From Circinella minor (lineage: Eukaryota; Mucoromycota; Mucoromycetes; Mucorales; Lichtheimiaceae): a DNA stretch of 16,326 bases. The stretch lies in assembly GCA_016758965.1 (NCBI GenBank), contig JAEPRB010000509.1, positions 1-16,326 of the forward strand, written 5' to 3'. Under the pieces are notes generated by a model. That model worked only from the letters and a program-made list of their open reading frames with translations, did not search any database and had not been told where the DNA came from. Of this stretch, positions 10,601 to 16,326 are shown piece by piece; the stretch's first letter is position 1; each line of letters begins with the position of its first letter. The translations under genes and the position numbers were made by a program.

Positions 10601-10898
10601 CAGTACAATGACTTATAGGAGATGAACCTGATGAACCGGCACGCCAAACTTCCTTTTTTTTTTGTTTAAAAATAAAACAAAAATAAAGGAAATATAGTTT
10701 TGTTTTGTTTTTTTTTTTTTTTTTTTCATGTATAAGAACGCGTTCATTTATAACATGATGGTAAAGAAAATAATAATAATAAAAGTTATATAAATGGGTT
10801 ACCTTTTTCTTTTCTTCAACAATATGTGTAAGGGAACTAGAACCAGTTTCTAGTGGATCCACGCGTCTGCGTCGCAGTTTGGGATCACTGCTTGTCAT
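7599..10898 (-). CDS. PMT4: Dolichyl-phosphate-mannose-protein mannosyltransferase, PMT4/POMT1 subfamily
   Basis: Eleven exons on the minus strand (10898-10803, 10652-10531, 10447-10143, 10034-9926, 9837-9772, 9700-9604, 9437-9254, 9160-8600, 8514-8197, 8113-7706, 7606-7599) join in phase to 757 residues, near the 762 of yeast Pmt4. The enzyme transfers mannose from dolichyl-phosphate mannose to Ser/Thr of secretory proteins in the ER membrane. FDEVHFGKF at 74-82 holds the conserved Asp-Glu of the first lumenal loop, followed by FFDVHPPLAKM and AQNRLIMLDSML. The MIR-domain region is about 327-513, with TNEE and KVAIWTRDKTLPEWG; these and GRSLFLHHYLPA in the C-terminal membrane part point to PMT4 rather than PMT1 or PMT2. 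Several hydrophobic spans flank the MIR region. A Met 19 codons upstream exists only through CA/GA microsatellite codons, so I start at 10898. The stop comes from an 8-base last exon encoding the end of Ala, then Lys-stop. Confidence 0.93.
7632..7684. repeat. (TC)n-(AT)n-(ACTATAT)n tract inside the last PMT4 intron
   Basis: A TC tract (about 7632-7648), an AT tract (7649-7665) and nearly three ACTATAT heptamers (7665-7684) fill about half of the 99-base intron 7607-7705. The retained sense orientation gives the intron an AT- and AG-rich body. Confidence 0.85.
9532..9568 (-). repeat. T-G-(AG)n compound tract in PMT4 intron 6
   Basis: Read in the gene's sense direction, nine T are followed by about nine G and then (AG)n, the same order as the LMBD1 intron 6 tract, although the gene lies on the other strand. 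It lies within the 9438-9603 intron. Confidence 0.85.
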
Positions 10899-11220
10899 AT
10901 GTAAGACAATACTAGTAAGGAATGAGAAAAGAGAGAGAGAGACACACACACACACAAAGAAAGAGGGAGAAGAAAAGTATTAATGTAGCGGACCTAATAA
11001 ATTAAAAGAGAAAAGCGTAAAAACGTGGTTGTAATTTACGCATTATAAAAAGATAATAATCAGACCATAAAAGGAAAGGGGAGCAACAATTTTTTAAATG
11101 GTAACATTTGGATTGCCCATTTTCATTGTTGATTATTAGATTATGAATAAAAAAAAAAGCTCGTGTTACACATTTTTACAGTAAGGTCTTCTAACCATCG
11201 ACACTTACTATTATATCATT
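10899..11220 (-). promoter_or_regulatory. PMT4 upstream region
   Basis: In the gene's sense direction the 60 bases before the ATG are pyrimidine-rich, with (TG)n and (TC)n tracts (plus strand GA/CA repeats at 10930-10956), a common leader type in this window. A weak TATA-like TTATAA lies near 11044-11049. One AGGGG is present at 11077-11081, about 180 bases from the ATG, which a stress-response factor like the neighbouring zinc-finger protein could bind; that is speculation. No gene is seen in this stretch. Confidence 0.35.
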
Positions 11221-11543
11221 TTTTTTTTGGCACGGATACCGTAGATCGGGCCACTGAAGCCAATCAGAGAAGAAGTTAATAAAATTAATAGTCTGGGCCA
11301 ATAAGAGCTCGATTTAATAAAAATCGGTTGCTATGCCTAGAGCCTATATATAGCATTAAAATATTTTTAGAGAGCGAAAAGGTTGTAAGTACCTGCATAA
11401 TAGATTATAAAATATCTTTTGTTCAAAGTGTTTCATGTTTCCCACTGCTACTTTATTCAAGGCCATTTAACTCCATTCACCTACATTTAACTCATTCAAC
11501 CATATTCAAACGCATTAAATAATTTTTTACTTTATTTTTCACA
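11221..11543 (+). promoter_or_regulatory. Promoter-like region (two CCAAT boxes and a TATA box) upstream of the pseudogene
   Basis: CCAAT occurs at 11260-11264 and 11298-11302 and TATATATA at 11345-11352, about 43 bases after the second CCAAT; the pseudogene ATG is at 11544. This is ordinary pol II promoter spacing with a leader of about 160 bases. The leader contains an imperfect direct repeat of CATTTAACTC-ATTCA between 11464 and 11500. Boxes were read by eye; activity is untested. Confidence 0.5.
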
Positions 11544-12023
11544 ATGGAGGGAAATTTCAACTACAAAAAAAAGAGGTCGACCTTCTGGCCAAAAGAACGC
11601 TCAAGGCCTCAGTGCTGGACGTTCTAAATAAGTGGATAGCAAACAAAAAAAATATCATTTACCTCTGTTAACACGACTGTCAATAATAATGAAAATAATA
11701 ATTCATCATCACCTAGATCATCTATTAATAGTACAGCAACGTCTGTACAGGAATAACCAACATCATCATTAGTAAAGGATGATCATGTACCGCTTGGTGA
11801 AAATTTTTTTGACACCATGGTTCCTTCAGCCGAAGAAGATCAATATGATGAAGATGATGAAGATGATATTCTTGATGAGATTGATTGTAATAATGAAGAT
11901 GAAGAAGAGGATAGTAAAAGACAAGAAGACACTGAAGATATCACTGACACTACATCCCAACACCATAAAAAAAATCCTGTAAATCCTGTGAAATCCTGTA
12001 AAAATCCTGTGCGCTATTCTTAA
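11544..12023 (+). pseudogene. Decayed gene fragment: AT-hook-like basic motif plus acidic tail, probably from a mobile element
   Basis: An ATG at 11544 starts MEGNFNYKKK. At the A8 run (11565-11572) sense jumps one frame to KRGRPSGQKNAQGLSAGR, which ends at TAA 11629. After a second A-run (about 11645-11652) sense resumes in the original frame with a Ser/Asn/Thr-rich stretch, is stopped by TAA at 11754-11756, then runs on through DHVPLGENFFDTMVPSAEED and a strongly acidic D/E segment to TAA at 12021-12023, inside the decamer repeats. Two frameshifts and two internal stops show it is broken. RGRP is an AT-hook core, suggesting DNA binding. I do not recognise the family. A basic/AT-hook plus acidic N-terminus would suit a transposon accessory protein, and the adjacent transposase supports that guess, but a dead host gene is also possible. 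Confidence 0.55.
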
Positions 12024-12338
12024 TTTGGAAATAGAACGAAAAAATCTTGTAAAATCCCGTGAAATCTTGTGGACCAAAAATAAAATGACATCGGTGTCGT
12101 AAACACTCTAAAATCCTGTGAAATCCTGTAAAATCCTGTAAAATCATGTAAAATCATGTAAAATCATGTAAAATCCTGTGGACCAAAAATAAAATGACAT
12201 CGGTGTCGTAAACACTCTAAAATCCTGTAAAATCCTGTGAAATCATGTAAAAATCCTGTGGACTGTACCTATTTGAGAATCAGGTAAAATATGAGCAAAA
12301 AAATATAAATACTGTAATATTCTGTAAAATCATGTAAA
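11969..12338. repeat. Array of 10-bp AATCNNGT repeats with a 109-bp higher-order duplication
   Basis: About 19 copies of AATCNNGT (mostly AATCCTGT or AATCATGT) are spaced mainly 10 bases apart, each after an A-tract. A 39-base insert beginning GGACCAAAAATAAAATGAC occurs at 12071 and again at 12180, giving a 109-base period. Each insert carries the small palindrome GACA-TCGG-TGTC (12087-12098, 12196-12207). A decayed tail continues to about 12338. On the minus strand the decamer has no stop in any frame. The array lies between the pseudogene and the 3' end of the transposase gene, where subterminal transposase-binding repeats would be expected in CACTA-type elements, but the other side lacks the motif. 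Confidence 0.9.
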
Positions 12339-12809
12339 ATCACATATGGTTTACTTGTAACATATTTATTTAAAAATAATGGTTCAATTGACATTTGTAT
12401 CGAGAAAATTGTTATAGTATGTAAGCATAAAAGGATATACCAACCAAAAGTAATTATGGCGAATGTAGAAGGATAAATTGATATAAAAATATATTGAGCT
12501 CTAAAAAAAAATATAGAAAACACTGTTTGAAACTATAATGTTAATTGAGTTATTGAACGTGCGTTTAAACTTATGAAAGATGTATGATAAAATAGCTATT
12601 GTTAAATTTATGCTTTTAAGCGTTGAATGAAGTGAAAAATATAAAAACGTAGAAGAAAAAGAGAAAGATATTTGGAGAGATATATAGATGTAAAAAGAAG
12701 AGATATGAAAATGTTAATAAAAAAAAAGAAACTGTATGGATCAATAAAATGAATATTAGTAAATAATAATTTGATAGGACTTTCAGTGGTTTTGTCTTGT
12801 TTGTTTTCT
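12339..12809. other. AT-rich spacer between repeat array and transposase stop
   Basis: Mostly A/T with purine-rich stretches (about 12630-12730: GAGAAAGA- and AGAAGAGA-like) on the plus strand. It includes the transposase 3' flank. Short minus-strand frames here (about 70-84 codons) are hydrophobic, low-complexity and have no recognisable motif. I see no gene or RNA. Confidence 0.5.
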
Positions 12810-15753
12810 TTACAGTAAATCAACGTCGCCGACTATAATAGTTTTAGGTACCATTTTGGGGTAAATGTAACAATTACGATGAGTTACATTGTCAGTTATC
12901 GATACAGTGGTCAACGGCATGCTTAAAATACCAGCATGGCTTCTGATTGCTTCCACTTCAACAACGTAACGTTTACCACCAGTATGACCTATCGTGTATG
13001 GGCCACACAGACCAGCACTATTAAGATCCACGTCATTAAGAATGTCTACAAAACACAACATTTGTTTTTTGCCTACGTACCAATGAAAATAAATGGTTAA
13101 ATCTATTATCTACTCTTTTAGCAAACATGTTCTACTTTACCGTTATATTCATGCACAAAGTACATGATAACTTCCCCAAAAAATGTCTGGACTTGCAGAT
13201 CCACTGGAACATTGCGCCTAGCTTTTTTTATGTCCACTTCTATATCCATCTTAACAAAATGACATAGTTTATCCGTCTTCCTCTTCGTCTTAATTGCATC
13301 ATACACTGTTTTATTCATATAAAGTCTTCGCCCTACTATAATGTGGTCAGTAATATCATCATAATTGATGATATGGTTAGGGGACTTTCGTCTCCAAAAT
13401 TTCACCAGATAATGTCTTAAGTTGACATCAATGTAATTGTCAACACTACTTTCAAAATAATTCCACAGCTGTGTATTATCATCCCCTTCATAATTGCAAT
13501 TGATTGAGTACGCTGTTGCTGGTTGTTGTTCATCATCTACATCTTCTTCGGGCCCTTCTTTATCCTCTAACAGCGAGTTATAGTATCTGCATGCCTGCTG
13601 ACGACGAAGTATGTTGCCAGCATTGACTCCTGGGTTTTTTTGTGATTTTATGCGTTTTTTAAAGAATCCTACATAGATTATATTAATATTTTATTATACA
13701 TTTGTATATATACACTTAAAATTTTGCAGGATGTTGATTTACCTATGGCTCGCTCCATGGATCGTGCACTGATGCAACGAAGTGGTCCAAGCAACTTCAC
13801 AATTTCGGGTATATGCTGAAGATAATGCATGTTCGAGGAATACATGTTCACTGGAACAGCATCGTGCACATACTGGTGCCATTGAACGAAAGAGCTACAA
13901 TCACTCATTAGTTAATATAATATTAAACATTTATATAAGTAAATCTACTGTAACTAAATATCATACCTTTCCATCTTTACGAGGTCATCTTCCGATATTT
14001 TCCAAGATAATGCTATGGCACATCCTGTTACCAATGAAACTAGTACATCAACAACAGCTTTTACTTGCTCAACCCCAAGTTGTAATTCAAACATGTCACA
14101 AACCATTGTTGGGACAACAAACAACAAGAAGCAAATACAATCTACCGATCTCATATTACCAGGTTTTGTATAATAATCTATAGGTCCAGTAAGTCATAGT
14201 CATAAATATAACAAAAAATAGTTTACCCAACTTACTTCTAAAGTCGCCTTCGAATATGGATGATGGGATCGTATTGACAGAGGATTCAACAGAGCTTCCA
14301 ATAATTTGTCTTTTTGATGTGCCCAGTTCAAATGATGTAGTAGAATTCTTAAAGGAGCCACTAATCATTTCCCATACACGCTTAGACACATTTGCGCCAA
14401 TCAAATGCATTTCATCCAAACCAAAGAACGATGCACCATAAAAGCTTTCTAGCTCTGCAAACTTTGTTTTTTTCTTTATCGAAAAGGCCTATATTATAGA
14501 TCAATACAATTGCTCCATTTCACAACAGTTGTCAAACACTTACTGGAGCACCATCTATAAATTGTCCAATATCTCGAAATTGTGGAAGAACGTTGCGAGA
14601 GACTCGAAAGTAATTACCATTTCCAGCGCCTTCAGGACTTACTGCATTGATGGTTCGGATAGGACATATCCGGCATCCATATAAAGCTCTGTATGAATGA
14701 TAGACAAGTTCTTGAACCGCTACTATGTCACCGCTTGTGAGCATTAAATGAACATTCAAGCAAAACACACCATTAGAGCACTTGACTTCTAGTCCAGCTT
14801 TCTGAAGTTTACACAGTTCTATGAATAATGGTTCAAGAAAATTGCCCATTGATTTCGGTTTGACCGGTAATATGCAGACTTGGATCATATTTTCATTTTT
14901 GTATCTACAGTCAACAATGAGTTAATACGGCAACTCTTTTAGATCAGAATTTGTTAATCTTACTATTCTTTTGGTGAAAAGTTCAAAATAATGATATTGA
15001 ATATTGTCATATTGGTTTTACTCTTATGAAAAGGTGCAAATCCATCAATGAACAAAGATATGGCGATATCCAAATCTCCATTGAATAAACTTCTTTGGGT
15101 TTTATAGACATCACCATCAAAAAAATCTTCCTGCACTCCTGATTCTTCGCTTTCACGGTTGGACAACGTCATCAAGTGTTCTCGCTTCGAATCACTTTCA
15201 ATTAATGCTGCTAATTGCTGAGCCAATGGCATGTATAGCATTGATGATACAGCCCGCAAGTTGGGCAAATTGGTTGTTTTATACCGTTGTAAACCACACG
15301 GACATGCAACAGATATATAATCCATGTATAAGCGGCAACCATTTGGACAATAATCGTAATAAACTGGCTTAACAGGGTACATTTCTGTGATTTTTGTTTC
15401 CACCATATGTTTCGACAGAATCGGTTTTCCAGCTATATAGCTCGGTCATGAGTAACAAATTAAACATAATAGCTATGATCCCACGTTATATTCTTACCTA
15501 GTTTTTTGCTGGTTAGGCAATTGTTGACAAACTTCAAGATCTGCGCATATGCATCATCAGTGATGTTTTTTTCTTGTATAATCTGGTACAACTCAACGCT
15601 TCGCTTGAGCTGTTCATCAAATTTTCTGATTGGAGGGACACTGCATTTGACAGGCTCTCCATCATTATTCATCATCATAACTGAAGATTGATTTTCGTAA
15701 TGTGCTTCAAAAATTCCTTCTTCGTTGTTGTTATTAATGATGTTATCTTCCAT
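12810..15753 (-). mobile_element. Core of a DNA transposon carrying a Tnp2-like transposase (ends not determined)
   Basis: The coding core alone is given because no terminal inverted repeat or target duplication could be fixed by eye. The element may extend left to or past the decamer array (11969) and pseudogene (11544), and right to the repeated motif near 16311. Tnp2/Transposase_21 proteins belong to the CACTA/EnSpm-like (CMC) group, which has short inverted ends and subterminal repeats. The transposase looks less AT-rich than the host genes, and its introns lack their long homopolymers, consistent with a relatively recent arrival. Confidence 0.7.
12810..15753 (-). CDS. Tnp2/Transposase_21-like DDE transposase, frame interrupted by TAA at the exon 2/3 junction
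   Basis: Eight exons (15753-15498, 15432-14964, 14904-14544, 14488-14236, 14177-13967, 13894-13743, 13668-13141, 13072-12810) fit in phase over 831 codons. Motifs in order: DYCPNGCRLY and CPCG (C114, C118, C129, C131, zinc-ribbon-like); LFIDGFAPF with D215; LTSGDI with D301, then GCRIC (C319, C322); GLDEMHLIGANV (387-395); RSVDCICFLLFVVPT; SSNMHYLQHIPEIVKLLGP; ARSMERAIG; QKNPGVNAGNIL; and a C-terminal MYFVHEYNGKKQMLCFVDIL domain. D215 and D301 match the acidic positions expected in a Tnp2 RNase-H-like core; the third residue is uncertain (E388 or D387). Codon 242 is built from T14965, A14964 and A14904 and reads TAA; unspliced, the frame also stops (TAG). Unless this is a base error, only a 241-residue N-terminal product is made, so the copy is probably inactive. 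The ATG precedes an acidic, Asn-rich N-terminus. Confidence 0.8.
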
Positions 15754-16326
15754 TTCGGAGAGTAATCAATAACAATTAATTTTACTGTAAACAGTAAATT
15801 AATTTGATATTGTTATTACTCTGTCAAGCTAGCCTTCGTCCAAGTATTCCTTGGCTAGAGGAGGGAAATGCTCATTACCATTCCGCCACTTTTATTTTTG
15901 ATTGATCATATTGATAAATATTTATCATATTAATTAAAAAATTAAAAAAAAACTAAAGAATAATTATTTTATAAATTATGAATTATTTTAAAAATAAAAA
16001 AATAATGTAAATATTTTTATATTTTTCATTAAATTTTTGAACTATAGTCTATTTATATAATAATATATTACCTATTTATTAATTACTATTGATTAATTCC
16101 CTTCGTTATCATGGTCATTATTCTTCGGCTTGTACTGATGTAGATTGTGTTATCATTTTTCCTTTATTTGTTGTACGAAGTTACAGATTTAGAAAAAATA
16201 ATAATAATAATAATAATAATAATATAAATATGAATACTAAACTAATCATAAACGATATCATTTTTTCTTTCGCTCCTGGAACACATCCGTCGAAGTTATA
16301 GTGGTCATTATGAATAATGAACAACC
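15754..16326. other. Transposase upstream region, AT-rich flank and window end
   Basis: After the palindrome, 15826-15858 holds a smaller nested inverted repeat (CCAAG-TATTC-CTTGG flanked by CTAG on both sides). About 15895-16085 is almost pure A/T. From 16086 composition changes again. GTTAT-NN-TGGTCATTAT occurs at 16105-16121 and 16295-16311, separated by an (ATA)n tract (16198-16223). A plus-strand frame at 16089-16301 is carried partly by the (ATA)n tract and shows no known motif, so it is not called. The region beyond 16311 is too short to judge. Confidence 0.45.
15760..15821. repeat. 62-bp imperfect palindrome just upstream of the transposase ATG
   Basis: The outer arms are GAGTAAT (15760-15766) and ATTACTC (15815-15821). 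The inner arms are AATTAATTTTACTGT and ACAGTAAATTAATT, which differ by one base and meet at AA. The transposase ATG starts 7 bases away at 15753, so the structure is in the leader or promoter. It could be a hairpin in the transcript, an operator-like site for the transposase, or two element ends joined head-to-head. Confidence 0.75.

Noticed and set aside
10899..10955. 19-codon upstream extension of PMT4
   Set aside because: Encoded by a TG/TC microsatellite (Val-Cys-Val, Ser-Leu-Ser); the Met at 10898 gives a normal family length.
11826..12147. Minus-strand frames through the decamer array
   Set aside because: The decamer lacks stops in every minus-strand frame, so open frames are automatic; the repeated GF/RI/QDF peptide is a translation artefact unless expression is shown.
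11969..12338. CRISPR-like array
   Set aside because: Units are 10 bp with no unique spacers of regular length, and the genome is eukaryotic.
12269..12823. Minus-strand hydrophobic frames downstream of the transposase
   Set aside because: Ile/Phe/Leu-rich products of AT-rich DNA with no family resemblance.
13782..14441. Plus-strand frames antisense to the transposase
   Set aside because: They mirror exons of the minus-strand gene, which carries the conserved motifs.
15830..15900. tRNA- or SINE-like element on the minus strand (TGGCGGAATGG resembles a pol III A box)
   Set aside because: No convincing B box, no cloverleaf pairing and no A-rich tail; the inverted repeat alone does not support a tRNA-derived element.

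Overview
The window is nuclear DNA from a fungus, most likely an early-diverging, Mucoromycota/Mucorales-like one. This is inferred from strongly AT-rich host genes, many short GT-AG introns (donors mostly GTAAGT, GTATGT or GTGAGT), leaders full of homopolymers and pyrimidines, a fungal-type PMT4 and a polyQ/polyN zinc-finger regulator. No prokaryotic feature, rRNA or recognisable tRNA is present. All gene models were spliced by hand and reading phase was checked at every junction, except that the acceptor opening the DOP1 fragment has no visible upstream exon to check against.

Layout, left to right. (1) At the left edge a possible minus-strand first exon (13-123) sits head-to-head with the C-terminal third of a DOP1/Dopey protein (plus, 143-1428, three exons). 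(2) A complete nine-exon LMBD1/LMBR1-type membrane protein follows (plus, 1708-4317, 551 aa). (3) An AT-rich promoter region leads to a two-exon Msn2/4-like C2H2 zinc-finger factor (plus, 5191-6275, 329 aa) with Q/N/H-rich tracts. (4) A 1.3-kb convergent spacer (6276-7598) holds hairpins but no gene I can defend. (5) A complete 11-exon PMT4 O-mannosyltransferase lies on the minus strand (7599-10898, 757 aa) and ends in an 8-nt exon.

The right third is mobile-element territory. A promoter-like region (two CCAAT boxes, TATA) precedes a decayed plus-strand reading frame (11544-12023; RGRP AT-hook, acidic tail), which runs into about 370 bp of 10-bp-phased AATCNNGT repeats with a 109-bp higher-order duplication. 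Next comes an eight-exon minus-strand Tnp2/Transposase_21-like gene (12810-15753). All its splice phases fit, but the codon spanning the exon 2/3 junction is TAA, so this copy looks recently disabled. A 62-bp imperfect palindrome lies just upstream of its ATG, and a degenerate 17-bp motif occurs twice further out. The transposase looks less AT-rich than the host genes: one 60-base sample (14581-14640) has 28 G+C, against 18 in an LMBD1 sample (2041-2100).

DOP1 (Golgi-endosome traffic), LMBD1 (vacuole/lysosome) and PMT4 (ER O-mannosylation) all act in the endomembrane system, but nothing shows co-regulation and neighbourhood may be chance. The most unusual material is the repeat, pseudogene and transposase complex at 11.2-16.3 kb, followed by the recurring sense-oriented T-run/G-run/(AG)n tracts in host introns.
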